The notes: generated by a model not told the origin, from the letters alone. Positions 1-13,726 are shown, numbered from the stretch's first letter. The stretch: DNA of 64,000 nt from Litomosoides sigmodontis (GCA_963070105.1 OY718803.1:1422507-1486506); one strand, 5' to 3'. Program-made: numbers and translations.

Positions 1-478
1 ATTTAGCTTCATCTAATTCTTAATAAAAGCTATTACTTGATCAAAAACGGCATAACCTTACGTATCACATTGCACAATATCGTCAAACTACTCTAAACCA
101 ATGCAATTAGGAAAAAAAACCTTTAAAGATAAGTTCATGGGAAGGCTCAATCGTGAGCACTTGCAATGTTCTTGACATTTCTGACTCAATTTTCTGACAA
201 CCAAATTCCTAATCAATTCTCTTCCTGAAACTATGCGTGAAATATATTAAAAGCACTTAACACATAGAAACAAAAAAGGAAAGAAAAAACATAGACAAAA
301 ACGTGACCATATGTTACTTATGCAAGAACAAAATCATGCAATTACCATTATAACAAAGACTTATTCATATCAAATCTTATAGATAGAAAAATACGACGTG
401 AATCATGTAAAACGACACTCCACTTCAACAAAAAAATAAAACAAAAAATGGTGAGAATTTGGAAGTTTGATGAAGATT

Positions 479-554
479 ACTAGTACAATTAAAATTATGA
501 ATATAATTTGGTAAAAACTAGTACAATTAAAATTATGAATATAATTTGGTAAAA
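479..554. repeat. 38-bp tandem duplication
   Basis: Two adjacent, nearly identical copies of an AT-rich 38-base unit beginning ACTAGTACAATTAAAATT (479-516 and 517-554). It is a simple local duplication with no coding content. Confidence 0.85.
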
Positions 555-1841
555 TAATCCATTTTGGTTCTTTTACTACTGTTACTAGAATTACTCTTTC
601 TAATAAGTAATAGTCTTCTAGCATCTCTGTGACAGACACGCAAATATAATTCTGATCATATGTCCGGAAAATTCGTGCTTTTTTAAAATTTCTACTTCCC
701 TTCCAACTATGACGCCATCCAAACGATAATTTATGAAGCAGAAGGGAATTTCTTGTGATAGGAAATATGCAATGCCACGATGGGAATGTATGTGGTAGCA
801 GTTCTTGCTGCATGCACAATATTCCTTTTCTTTTGCTTACTACTTAACAGTCACCGATCACCCCCAATTTTAGACGACACATTCTTGATAGATAAATAAG
901 CTGTAAAATAACGCAGCTAGCAAAGCCGATAAGAGTCCGCTTCACAATGAACAAACTTCGGAGCATGCTTTACACAAGCGATGCGACTATTTTAAAAGGC
1001 TTATTTATCTAAAGTGTCGCCAACTTAATGAGTGAAACAAAATGAACGATCGAAACCGTACGATTAATTTGATGATAATCCTGAAATGTACTTCTACTAC
1101 TGTGAACAAGTTCACTTGCGTAACTTTCACGGGCAGACAACAATATCGAAAAAATTTGCGTAAGGTAAGGATAATACAGCATACAGATCACACTTGAAGC
1201 AGTTTTATCGATCATTTATGCAAAAAGTTAGCTCGAATTCTGCCATCACTACCTTTACTACTTCCCTTCAAACAGAATAATTAAATCTAACAAGATCATT
1301 CCTGAGCATCAATAGTACTGTTTAAGCACTTCACTTCCGCCCTCATCAGAATCCATTACAGTTATTTGGTGGGAATATAAGTGCTTTTCGAAAAGAAACA
1401 TTTGAAATAATTTTCCAATATGCATGAGTTTGCAGTTAAAAATTAACTGCAAAAGTACACGTTTGAACTAGCACCTATCCTACAGAAGTACAGAATGCAA
1501 CCAGAAATGAAAACTTTTAGATCGTTTTTGCTAACCGTACATTTTTGTGAAATAATTCTGATTTAAAAAAAGGAAAAAGACACTGTCCGATAACACAATT
1601 ATTTCTTGGCTTAAATGATATTATAATATCTGCTGACATTCAACCTTGATCCATCTGCAAACAACAAAATAACAAAAAATGCTTTTTCCATCAGCTCAAC
1701 CACTAATAGAATCTATTGGCGTAACAAGAGAAGTTAATCGGTCAAATTATCAAAAGCTTGAAAGTTAAGTGTCGTTGAGGAGAGCAAAGTTCAATTCACT
1801 TTAGTGATTTACGGAAATGCAAATGACAACCCAACCGCACA

Positions 1842-1844
<3 letters not shown>

Positions 1845-1895
<51 letters not shown>
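1845..1895. repeat. (CA)n microsatellite
   Basis: An uninterrupted run of about 25 CA units, preceded by a CGTACA start and followed by TACGC. A typical dinucleotide microsatellite. Confidence 0.95.
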
Positions 1896-1898
<3 letters not shown>

Positions 1899-2224
1899 GC
1901 ATTCATATGTATATTATTCACATGTATAGTTATTCACGAAATAAATTCCAAGCAAGTAATCAATTGATGTAGTAGAAATAGTTTTCATGCTTAAGGTAGA
2001 TTTGAAAGAGTGTTAGAGGGCGCTATGTTGCAATATGTTTGCATTTGCTGGACATTTAACGATGTATGAAAACAATAAGTGGAAAAAGTGGAATTCTTGA
2101 CCGAATGACCATCCTTTTGCGATCGCATGAAATCTTCTCATCATTATAACAAAGTCTAAAATCGTCCACCACCAATCCACCTATCGTCCACCGTCCATCC
2201 CATCCCGTCCATCGCACTAAACAA

Positions 2225-2420
2225 ATGTCTCAAAAGAAGCAAAACGTAAAGAGTGTTCGTGGCAAGAATCGTTTGAATGTTGTAGCGCGGAGGTCACCAC
2301 CTATTCATCCATACGCTCACGTATGTCTGCAAGTCTATAGCGTGAGAAAGGTAGGGGGGGAAGTTGCACCGATTGAATTTACATACTTATGCTATACTAT
2401 GTGTGTGTGTGTGTCTGTAC

Positions 2421-2452
<32 letters not shown>

Positions 2453-2558
2453 CTTAACTTTCCATACTCTCTCACCTTCTTTCTAGCCGTTGCAGTTGTT
2501 TGAACTAAATGAACTTCACTTTTCACTCACAAATTTTATTCTAATCTATAGCTTATAA
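2225..2558 (+). CDS. possible small two-exon gene, unknown
   Basis: I do not recognise this. An ATG at 2225 in a good context (ACAAATGTC) opens 32 codons of higher GC than the surroundings, rich in Lys, Arg, Val and Pro (MSQKKQNVKSVRGKN...). This ends at a GTATGT donor after 2320. A TTTCTAG acceptor before 2487 continues in the same phase for 23 codons to a TAA at 2556-2558. The intron contains the GT array. The predicted product is only 55 residues, basic at the N-terminus and hydrophobic at the end. It may instead be a first exon of a longer gene, or chance. Low confidence: no family match and no downstream support. Confidence 0.2.
2399..2450. repeat. (GT)n microsatellite
   Basis: A GT run interrupted once by CTGTAC near 2415-2420, ending in TATATATC. 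Confidence 0.9.
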
Positions 2559-4058
2559 CGGATGTATTAAAATGAACTGACAAGACATCACGACGTGTTA
2601 ACAAGATAAGCTATACAATTGAAATGATGCTAATATTGAAAAACGAAATATTTGATAACACACCTATACGTTATGCAAATAATGCAATTGTCAATATCAG
2701 TGAAATAATCATTTCAAATGAATTTAATTAAAATTTTATTATCCTATGAAAAAAAAATTGGTTGGTATTGTTGTGAGAAATTTTCTCATTGAAAAATTTC
2801 ATTCATCCTCCACCATCTCCTCCTCCTGCTGCTGTTGTCGTTGTTTGTTGCTTGTTGTTTATGAGTTAGGATACACCTTTGGATAGCTTTTTTTTTTGGA
2901 TATTTCTTTGGATAGCATTTTTTTTTGGATTTTTTGGATCCCATTGATAGACTGGGTTGTTTTGCAGAAAAAAATTTTACTAGATGAATTTAAATGACAA
3001 ATTTTATTCATTTGAAAATTTGAAAATGGGCGAAAGAAGTTGATCGAAATTTCACAGTCCCTCTTCATTTCATAACTCAAAGAAAGAAAAAATCGTAGAT
3101 AGCCAAATCAAAGATTTTTTTTTAATGCAATCGTAATAATTTTACTTATATACGTATATATATGAGTACACTTCATGTGAATCATATGTGATCAGTCTAT
3201 CCTAATAAGATTGCAAGCGAATTTCTGCTTTTTTTTTTTAAATTATAAATGATAAATTTGTAAAATTTTTGCATGAAAATAATGCTGTAAAGTATTGAAC
3301 AAGCTATGATTTATTTTATTATAAAAATATGCAAATTAATTGGATGAAAAACTGCAAATTAAAATTGTATGAAATAAAATTCACATTATTGATTAGTTTT
3401 AAATTCATCGTGAAAATTTGATTCAAACGACAAGCATCCGACATTCTTGCAAAATTTTCCAATCAGTCCTATTGATCCATAGTGAAAAATATCTGTAATA
3501 GTGTGTGACGTCATATTTACAGTTAGTTCCCTTCTCATTTAAATACAATTATAATTCGCTTCTAATATAAATTTTTGAATTATTATGAGTTAATTCATCG
3601 CTCATAAGTTGTAATTTGAATTCAGAATTAAATGACTTATTTCTACGCTTTTTTTTTCAATTCATTAATCATTAGCAGAAAAAAATTAAATCAGTTTTTT
3701 TTTTTTAAAAAAAATCAATCAGCCTGTTAAATCAATCTGTTTTTTTTTAAAAAAAATCAAAAAAAATCAAAAAAATCAATATCGGTAAATTAAAAAAAAA
3801 GATATATTTATGATTACTTAAATATAATTATGTGTGCTTAAAATGGAAATCTTGTCCCTTCTTTCTTTCTCATTATTTATTCATAATATTTCAATTCTCA
3901 AATGAATATTTCAAAATTTCTATTCAACCGAAAAATTACATCTTATATGATTGTGAAATGAATTCGAAAATTTCAATGTTAAAAATAAAGCCCTCGTCAC
4001 CCTTCCCTCATTTCTCCTATTTATCGAAATATGCAAATTGTGACAGAGAGGCGTTTAC
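2559..4058. other. AT-rich non-coding stretch
   Basis: It is dominated by poly(A)/poly(T) runs, for example near 2888, 3230 and 3690-3800. I see no exon with convincing codon use on either strand. The continuation of the minus-strand NTF2-like gene should lie here or further left, but no exon of matching phase could be chosen. Confidence 0.5.
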
Positions 4059-5299
4059 CTTCCTTCGGTGAAACCCTTCTTGCTCTTTTGTATTTTATAC
4101 TTTCCACGTTCCAACACGATAAATGGACTGAGCGCATGCAGTTCTGTGATGCAACGCTCTTGCGGTAGCAGTCGTAGCTTTTTCATCGTTTCATAATATA
4201 CTTGTAATGCTGGGAATAATTTTTATAAAATATTTCAATTTCAAAATCTAACAATTTTAAAACAATTTCTAGCATTTACGTTTACTCTTTTATAAGAAAA
4301 AAAAAATTTTTTGTTTGAATATTTTAGTTTGTTAAATGAAGTGAAAATAATTTAAACATTTTTGTTTGAATGTAAAAATAATTTCATTTTTGAGCGGAAA
4401 AGATAGAAAAGCAAAAAGGAATTGCAACACAACAAGTTTGATAATTAATTAATTGCACTTTGCAAACATTGAAAATGATCACGCGAGAAATTATAGCAAT
4501 TTAATTTGGCTAATAGTTGCATGCTTAATTGATAAATGATTGTTAAAATGATGAAAAGTGAAAGTGTGTAAGATTTATTGCAACTTTTACTTCTCCCTTC
4601 ACTAATTTGCATATCGCACCATCTCTATCACTCTTATCACCACATCATTATCAATTTTAAACTTAATATTTTTTATCGAATTTTATATGATATTTCAATT
4701 GCTGAAAATAAACTAATTAGTATAACAGCTATACTTCCTTTGAAAATTTAACGAAATTTTAAAATAACTGTACCACCAAGTCCACGACATGTCGGTGTTT
4801 GTGGCTCAATCAATTCCGCATCATTATCATACAGTGATAAAATACCATCCAAATTACCCTCTGCATTATAACTATCAAGCTGAAACTAACGTAACAAACT
4901 TCAATCATTCATAAGCTTACTCCTTTCAAATAATTAATTTATAAAAAATACTAATGCAATTAAATTAGACGTAGCCGAATGAAACTGATAATATCAGTAT
5001 GAGAGAGACAATACATAACAAATAGCTAAAAGTATAAATTCAATTTTGTCAAATAATTGCAAACTGAACCAAAGCAACAAAAAAAAAGAGGCGCGTGCCA
5101 TTTGATAGAATGGGAATTTTAATTAAAAATTTCAATCGCTTAATTAAGTGATAATACTTGCCAGCTTAGCATTTTCCTGAATAGCTTGATGCAATTGCTC
5201 AACGATGTAGTGAGTTTTCGACAACGAATTCAGTAGCAGTTGTTGTTGCTTGCCAAGTCCAACATTAAACCTTGCGAAAGTGCCTGCTTCTTGGTCCAT
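4059..5299 (-). CDS. NTF2/SnoaL-like (DUF4440-type) protein, 3' end not found
   Basis: Three exons fit together: 5162-5299 (ATG at 5299, 46 codons), 4774-4879 and 4059-4209. The joined product starts MDQEAGTFARFNVGLG, has a helical Gln/Leu-rich part, then a segment of the SnoaL/DUF4440 type: YNAEGNLDGILSLYDNDAEL, then EPQTPTCRGLGALQVYYETM and a beta-rich end. In this fold the pattern 'aGdldgllalYapDA.l..P..p..rG..ai..yy' forms the first helices and strands of a small cone-shaped barrel. The last exon found ends in phase 2 at a GTAAAC donor, so at least one further exon is missing and the protein is incomplete. Intron 1 only keeps the frame if it uses a GC donor (CTG|GCAAGT). Function cannot be inferred: DUF4440 proteins range from enzymes to binding domains. 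Confidence 0.6.
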
Positions 5300-5520
5300 G
5301 GATGAGTGAAATGAAAAGGTGCGAGCAGTTGTTTAGCTCCCTTCCCTTCTTAAATTTAAATCATTATTGTAATATCATTAACGCTTGCTAAATCAATCAT
5401 TCCTTTCATCTTTCATGCACCTCTCTCTACGCTCCTTTTTTCCGCCCATTATATTCACTTTAACCAATAATACAATAACAATGATAATAACAAATCTAAC
5501 AATTCGATAGTTAATAATTA

Positions 5521-6175
<655 letters not shown>

Positions 6176-8226
6176 TAATAAGAAGAATAAATGATAATGA
6201 TAATGATAAATAGTAATAACAAGTAATAGTGAATGATAATGATGATTGTGAGTAAAAATAATGATGAGGTAGGAGGATCGTGATAGCGATACTCAGACAA
6301 CAATGACAATAAGGCTAGCGATAGCTGGACAACACAGCAAAGAAGAGATTTCAGCGCCCTATTATAGGGTACTAACGTCATCAATTACTTCATTCGTATC
6401 ACTGTTGTTAGTGGCGTTGAGCGTTGAAGTTAATTAAATAATTAAGTAACGAATTGCTTTTGATAATAAGCATGGAATTGTTAATCTTTCTATGTTTGGT
6501 GCATTGAAGTCGAACTTCGTTATAGCGAATCTGCAAATTTATTTCTGTGTGAAATAATACAATCTTTAAAATTATCAGCAAAATATATACCTAAGAGTGA
6601 CTGAATGACTAGGCGATTAAATGACATTGATGATAATTTTAATTTATAAAAATTATAATTAATAAAAAATTTACTTCATATAAATTATTATTAATAAGAC
6701 AATTGAAATTAAGACAATAAGATAATTCAAAAATAAGATAATTGAAAAAGGGACGAGTGAAAATTTATCATTGAAGAAAGAACTGTTGAAGGGAAATATA
6801 TAGCGGAGCATTCATGTGATTTTTTTTTAACAAAGTTTTATTAGTGGCCCGATAATTTTGATTAAGCTTATTTATGTTGACGCATTAAACGTGTATCATT
6901 GAGTAGCGTTAAATTCAGGCACGTGAAAATTCACAAATAGTATATAAATGGAGAGGGGTTAGTGGTGGCAAATATCAGTAGCATCTGGCGAATTGCAGCA
7001 TTAATAAAGTTTAGGAAGAAAATTTCTTCCAATTATTTATGGATAGGCTACATTCAAAATTTTGTCATCTGAGTTCATATCCTTTCGGACAAAGGGAAAT
7101 TTTGAAATTTTAAAATTATCACATGTACTAGCAATGAATGAATTTTCATTTAAGAAAATGGTGAACGCTATTTTTTTCTTGACTTTTTTTCGCTTAATCT
7201 ATTAGTTAATGAGTTTTTAGTTGAACAGTGATATTTCCATTGAGAACAGAGGGAGAGAGGAGAAATTTGATAAATTTCATTGAAAAGTTTGCCTTTTTAT
7301 TCCGATAATCGATCAAAATGAATTATTATTATTCGAAAGTGGAAAGTTCAATTGAAAGGAAATCAATGACAAATTAGCGTGAAGGAGAAATAATCATTAC
7401 AGTGATAAGTTAAAAAAAATATCCAAACAAAATAATTAATCGAAATTGATGTAATTGAGACATAAATTTTAATTGTATCAAAAATGTCTGCAAACACTGA
7501 TGAAGCACTTCATCATTTCCCTTTACTAACTGTAACAGCTATCAATCATATTACCGTTACAGGAGAATGTTAGCAAAGAATGTGAAGCTTAATTAATTTA
7601 AAAACAAAACCGATTTCAATTTCATCTTTTAATGCTTCTAATACAAAATTTTTAATTTCACCTTTTATTGCATTGTGATGAAACTGCGCAAAAGTCGGAA
7701 CGAACAGCGAAATATGCAATTGAGGCATGCAATGAGTAAATAAATAAAATGCAGCAAGTAATTAATTTAAATAAATTAGCAAGATCTTACGTTAAGCAGC
7801 ATAAGACTTAAATTTTTTTGTCCCATATATTTAAATATAATATTAGCAATTAAAAAAAATACTTTACCAATTAGCGGTTATTGCTACTTTTTTTCCGTCC
7901 ACTCATTCGCTTTATTAATTTAATTACTTGATTTGCATAATTCAATTATACATCTGAAATGAAGCAGTAGCATATCACTGAGCAGAATGCATCGATCAAT
8001 TAAAGAAGTGATTATTGAAATTATTTCATCTAACTTACTACATCTGTTCATCAGAAGAGGTATTCATTAATTGCTCTTGCGGGGTCTGTCCTCTTTGTTT
8101 ACCAAAAATCCATTTGTTTATCACAGCTCACAACTAATTCGTCTACTTTCTGCTTTCAGCACACGACAACAGTCTCAAATGATAAATGTGATAACGTGAT
8201 ATCGTGATAAGTATAATAACGTGATA

Positions 8227-8507
8227 AATGATAAATAAATAAGTATAAATAAATAAATTAATTAAATAAATAAATGAGTAAATAAATAAACAAATAAATA
8301 AACAAATAAACAAATAAACAAATAAACAAATAAACAAATAAACAAATAAACAAATAAATAAAGTAAATAAATAAATAAATAAGTAAATAAGTAAATAAAT
8401 AAATAAACGATAAAATAAATGATAAATAACGTGATAAATAAATAAAATGATAAATAAAGTGATAAATGCGATATCAAATGATAAATAACTAAATAAATCG
8501 ATGCACA
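8227..8507. repeat. (AAAT)n array with an AAAC/AAAT core
   Basis: A degenerate tetranucleotide array of AAAT units. In its centre (about 8287-8355) AAAC and AAAT alternate regularly as an 8-base unit, with GATA-containing variants at both edges. Minus-strand open frames through it (Tyr/Leu/Phe/Ile-rich) are translation of the repeat. Confidence 0.92.
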
Positions 8508-9745
8508 AATTAATAGCTCGAATTTTTCGTTTAAATAAATAAGTTCATAAATTCAAGGTTAAGCAGTGCAGTTAACTTTGATTACGAATTTATGTGCTAA
8601 AGAAATTTATTGTAAAAATACCTTAAAAACGACGATGAAATGAATGTGAAGAAAGCCTCGTTAAGCACATATATATTTTAAGGTAACTTTTAATTAATTA
8701 TAATTTTTTTAAATATTCACTTTTTTTATTTACTTTTTCTTCTGTCTTAATTTCCTGCTTTTTCTCACCTTATTTCCACTGATAGTTCATGTTTTACTGA
8801 TAAACCTTAATTTTGTGTGCAGGAATAAGAAGCAATTTCAAAGCTTAAAAAAGTTCCATTCAATTATAATAAATCTTTTTGTCAAAAAATTTGAAAAGAA
8901 TTTTATAGCAATTGACAATATTGCACGAAATATTTTAATGAGCGTTTTATGAGTTTTGGATAATTATCACGTGTAAATTATAATAACCACGTGTAAATTA
9001 TCAGTTTTTAACGATAAATTAATTGGCAAATACTTTCATGTTAAATTTCACTTTAGCGTTTCTCCTTTTTAAACTTCAATTAAAACGGGCGCTTTAGCGA
9101 GTATTTCGTTAACTAATTTCAATTAATTTGATCTGCTTAGCTGTGAATTAATTCGCAAATAGTGCTATTAGAATAAATGATCAATTAGCATATTATGAAA
9201 ATTTTACAGTGAAATGTACTGAAAATGATTTATGATTTATTATGACAAGAGCTAGCAATATCATGTTGAAAGAGTTCTTTGTATTAGCAAGAATAAAATC
9301 GTAATTTTTTTCATAAAAACAGGTCAATCATAATTTGCCGTAATAACAGAATTGATTGTTGCAAGTGTTATGTATTTAAAAAAAAAAAAACGAAATTCTC
9401 ACAGATTTATTTTTAATATGAAACTCTTGCAGGAAAATTTTGCGATAATTAATCGCTTGCAACATTCACTTCAATCTTACACTTCCATGCAATCAAAAAA
9501 TAAACATTTAAACGAAGAAATACAATGAAAGTTAAATAATTTTGATAAAAAAATTTTCACATTAAAAAACTTCACATAGCTGAAAAGGAAAGTGTATTTT
9601 TGGCGTAAAATAAATTGCTAATTTTAAAAGTAATATTAAAGTGAATTATCAAGTGAATGATATCATTGCATGTTTTTTGTGCTTAATCTAATTTTTCACT
9701 CGTTGATGTCAGTTGAAAAATGCAAAAATGTCTCAATGATTGATA

Positions 9746-11399
9746 TTAAACATGCAAATAATTACTGTACAAATGATACTGTAGCGGTAACGGCAAAACA
9801 GTATGCGTAAATGATGGCAATGGTTTACGTGGAAATTCTGGTCGTAAAATCGATTCAATGGAAAATGATTTCTTCAGCGATATTGATGCGCCCAATGGAC
9901 TATCATCTAAGCATTCATTCTCATTTACCATCAAACCCATATGACGTCGTACCTGAAATTTTTAATTTTTTTTCCAAAAAAATTTAAATAAAATTTAATA
10001 ATTCAATTGATGCTTCAATTAGTTATTATTTTTGTTGTAGCATTATAGCATTGCAAAAAATTGCAAATGATTGAATCACATGAAATATTACAGTTATAAA
10101 CAATTAATCATTTACAAATTTTGCTTGGGAAGGAAGGATTTAACTGAGCAAATCGAATATTTATTATCAAATATTTTTTCCTGCTAAATGAACTTTAACC
10201 TAATTACATATCCTACAGTCAATTAAAGGCTTTTATCACTAGAACCATTGCGAACTATTCGTTAACTGGCAGTTAATTTAATTCAAATTATGAATAAAAT
10301 AAAAAAAAAACTGCGAATAAAACTTTCATATCACTGAATGTTATCACATCAAAAGACAATTAGCAGTGAAATTATTAGCTTTTTTAATCAACGCTTGCAC
10401 AATTCATCCCTAATCTCTCAGTCATTTTACTTGTTCAAGTTTTATCTCAATGAAATGCTCAATCTTTCGAGACGACATGAAGAGCAACTTATCATTGCAC
10501 ATGATTATTTGCATAAATTTAGAATTAAAAATTTGCATATTTTTTTTAAAGAAACATAATCATTTTCGATTATATTCAAGAAGAAGCAACTATCTTTTAG
10601 AACTTTCCGTTCAAATTTGCATTGAAAAAAAAAAAGAAAAGGAAAAAAACAAATGCGAGATAGTTTGAAAAACCTTCTGTTGTGCACGACGTCTTCGAAA
10701 ATCGCCTCTTTTGAAATCATGCAAATTTGCCGGATGAATTGCCCAATAATGTCCCTTAAAGATAATTAAATTTTTTACATTTTAAAATTATTTCAATCTG
10801 CTAAGATATACAAACAATCGTTACCTCTTACTTTAGTCCTATCATTCGAGATGCATTCTTTTTTTTTTTGTAAAAAATATTTTAATGGTTTTATTTTCAA
10901 ATGAAATTTGTTGATTTCATTCGTTCATGGTAATTTTTTCTTTTGTTTCCTCTCTTCTCCTCCTCGCCTCCTACATGTTTCATCATACCTTTCCATTATT
11001 TGATCGGCCAGCTTTAATGAAACAATCATTTAAGCTTAAATTATGCCTGATCGAATTTCGCCATCCAATACCACGTGTGCGAAAATTAGGATAATTATCG
11101 ATAATCCATTGGTAAACCTCGGAAAGTACCATTTTTTGCTCATTGGAACTTAGAATTGCCATTGCGATAAGACCAATGTAAGACGGTTGTGACTTCGATT
11201 GATGCTTGTCGCTACCGTATCGTTGCTGTTGTTGAAAGCACTGCGAGCAATGATGATTATTATCACGATAATTATCATGATCATTATCATGATGATGATT
11301 ACCGTGATGATGAAATGATTGCTGTGTTAGACATGCAGCTTCCTTTAGCAGCAATGAATTCGAAACAGGCATGAAAGCATCAGTGCCAAATAGATCCAT
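9746..11399 (-). CDS. foxQ2: forkhead transcription factor, FoxQ2 type
   Basis: Sequence-specific nuclear transcription factor. Exons: 10989-11399 (137 codons), 10674-10754 (27), 9746-9952 (68 plus stop); 232 residues. I chose the ATG at 11399 (MDLFGTDAF); the frame extends a few codons upstream but only to a TTG. After a His/Asn/Gln-rich stretch (about 29-60) comes the forkhead domain (about 71-170) with [46 protein letters not shown], then [19 protein letters not shown] and VRRHMGL. The start [11 protein letters not shown], the [10 protein letters not shown] helix region and the [16 protein letters not shown] end are FoxQ2 hallmarks. A C-terminal FSIESIL (194-200) matches the EH1 motif that recruits Groucho/TLE co-repressors. 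Intron 1 ends with a TTTAAG acceptor. The FoxQ2 family is known mostly from anterior patterning in other animals; its role here is inferred only. Confidence 0.92.
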
Positions 11400-11890
11400 T
11401 ATTGAACATGGAAATTCCAATTCATTGAATTGTCACAAAAAACTTTTTTCTAAATTATTATTTTTTTTTTACAAAATTTTATTCGATAATATAAGAAGTT
11501 CGCTATTAAATAAATATACATCGTTTGCTAAAATAGACCAATAACATTACCGTAGACAGTGTGTTACAGTACCGAATTGTAAAATTCCAACAAATTAGCC
11601 ATTAAATTAATACAGATAGTTTACTAGAACAAATTAATAGCACTACAGTATCACAGTGCGTTACTGTAACAAACTGCGAACTTTTATTTTGTTAGTTTTG
11701 TGTATTTTATTAGTTCCGCATATGTGTTTTTTCTTCGCACCCTTCTATCATCCATTAATTTTCAACAATAAAAATATCTCATTTCATTGAACACAAACAA
11801 TTTCAAAATTGAAATGAAAAATTTTTACATCAAAACTAATTGAATGAGTGGAAGGATTGAAAAAAGAAAAAAACTGAACTCTTAACAATC

Positions 11891-12002
11891 TCATCGATGT
11901 GTAGCACCCACACGTTTACAAAATGTACGACAGTGATGAATTGGAGTATCAGGTTCCCAGGGCGGAGCTCGTTCTGTTATAGCAGACCGGATAAGGTCAT
12001 TC
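11891..12002 (-). other. possible terminal exon, unidentified
   Basis: A GC-richer 112-base island upstream of the forkhead gene. On the minus strand, after a TGTAAG acceptor, it reads 36 codons to TGA with unusually many Trp, Pro, His, Cys and Arg codons (ERAPPWEPDTPIHHCRTFC). The plus strand is also open over the island (MYDSDELEYQVPRAELVLL then TAG), so the strand is not certain. W-x-P-D followed by Cys residues recalls zinc-binding folds, but the CxxxC spacing does not fit FYVE. No partner exon was found. Confidence 0.25.
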
Positions 12003-12252
12003 CTTACATATCATACCATACAGATTTAAATTTAATTCAATGAAATAATATGGCCGAATGAGTGATGCAGTTATTTCCGGAAACTTTGAACTAATTAATT
12101 TATAACTATTTATTTTAATTTCATTAAACGATACTAATAACATCTTGTATTATTTCAGGCTTAATTACAACATTTGCTTATTGCAATGAGGAAGTTTTCA
12201 CAACTTCCCAACGATGAAAAAGGAACTGATGAAAAACACAAGTGGATAGGTT

Positions 12253-12269
12253 CCCCCCCCCCCCCCCCC
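12253..12269. repeat. C homopolymer (about 17 C)
   Basis: A run of about 17 consecutive C in a strongly AT-rich background. Length in such runs is error-prone in sequencing. Confidence 0.9.
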
Positions 12270-13366
12270 ACTGAAATGCTACGTCGTTGAAAAGCTGAGA
12301 ATAAGCATCAAACATTCAAAGTAATCATCGGCGTACAAGAAAAGATAATGCTCTCCTCCTCTTCACAATAAATGATTATTGATGAATCGTTATGCTAATT
12401 TGTCCGATAGTCAAGCCCTTAATGCTTCCTTCTGTTTATTCCGGACAACAACATCGTGACGATTGGTTTGATTCAATTTGAACATCTCTCATACATTTAG
12501 CTTAACATAAGTTAACTCACAATTCATTTTGAACATTTTACGAGGAGTGAGGGAGAAAAAAGTGCTTCTAAATCATATGTATTATTTGGGAAAGATGAGG
12601 TAATGATGATGGTGATGATGGCAATTAACAAATTGATTATTGGTGATGTAAAGCAATTTAAGGAATAAAATTTTTTTTCCGTCAAAAAATCAATGCTAAT
12701 TTTAAGCTCTGTGATAAACTAATTGAAATGTGACAAGTTTCCTATTAGCCATTTGTATCATTTAAAAATTTCCAATTCATTCCTTTTTTTTTTCTTTTGT
12801 CTTAGCTGTAATAAAAACTAAAACTAATGCTAATACATTGAAATAATTCATCATTTTAGCGGAACAATTTAAATTATTACAGCTAATTTTCAATCGAACG
12901 ATCAATCAACGGTCACTGCAATTTCTGAGTAAGTACACTTAAATAACAGTTATCATTTTCATCACTCATTCCACTCGAATATCACTTGCTCAAAATGAAT
13001 TTATTGCTTACAACAATCATTCCGTCTCCTTTGCAATGTAAGTAAACTGTAAGTAAGAATTTTGGCAATTTTAGAAAACAAACATGAAATTTTAATCTAA
13101 AATTGACCTATTTTTCATCCATTCTCGTGCAAACCATTCCAACGATCTTTTAGGAAAAATTTATTCAGCATATACGAAATTTCATTAATATATCAAACAA
13201 TTTAAAATTTAATGAATGACAATTAATGAACAGTAGAATGAAATGACTAGCATATGTGACAAGAACATGCAATTTCAATTAGCGTCTCTTTCGCTTCCTC
13301 TTCATTTGCCTTTCATTTCTCTTATTGCCATCATACTATTAAAAGCAATCCATTCCGATGACAACA

Positions 13367-13726
13367 GCATCAACAACAACAGCAACAACAACAACAGCAA
13401 CAACAACGACAGCAACAACAACAACAACAACAAACAACAACAACAAACAACAACAACAACAACAAACAACAACAACAAACAACAACAACAAACAACAACA
13501 ACAAACAACAACAACAAACAACAACAACAAACAACAACAACAAACAACAACAACAAACAACAACAACAAACAACAACAACAAACAACAACAACAACAAAC
13601 AACAACAACAACAAACAACAACAATAACAACAACAGCAACAACAACGACAGCAAACAACAACAATAACAACAACAGCAAACAACAACAACAACGGCAACA
13701 ACAACAACAACAACAACGACAACAAT
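13367..13726. repeat. (CAA)n array with CAAA, CAG and CGA variants
   Basis: About 360 bases of CAA repeats. A regular higher-order unit of about 15-16 bases (CAACAACAACAAA) recurs through the middle; CAG and CGA substitutions cluster at the edges. All frames are open on the plus strand (Gln, Asn or Thr runs) and most on the minus (Leu, Val or Cys runs). The frame beginning at 13243 places a hydrophobic, signal-like stretch before the Asn/Thr/Gln runs, but I do not regard it as a proven gene. Confidence 0.95.

Larger units (their letters stand above)
1..2224. other. gene-free AT-rich stretch with repeats
   Basis: I see no convincing exon here on either strand. The longest open frame (403-819, minus) is rich in Phe, Ile and Leu, lacks a family resemblance and ends inside a duplicated segment, so I do not call it. 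The stretch holds a 38-base tandem duplication (479-554) and a CA dinucleotide array (1845-1895). It could contain the missing 3' exon or the 3' UTR of the minus-strand gene at 4059-5299, but I could not identify either. Confidence 0.5.

Noticed and set aside
403..819. 138-codon minus-strand open frame
   Set aside because: Biased, partly hydrophobic composition, no family resemblance, and it runs into a tandem duplication.
1310..1370. Short minus-strand reading MDSDEGGSEVLKQYY
   Set aside because: Only 15 codons, with no acceptor or donor of good quality and no partner exon.
8143..8508. Tyr/Leu/Phe-rich minus-strand open frames
   Set aside because: Translation of the AAAT/AAAC array.
11891..12002. 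FYVE zinc finger
   Set aside because: WEPD followed by Cys recalls a FYVE start, but the spacing is CxxxC rather than CxxC, a stop follows, and no RHHCR-type block was found.
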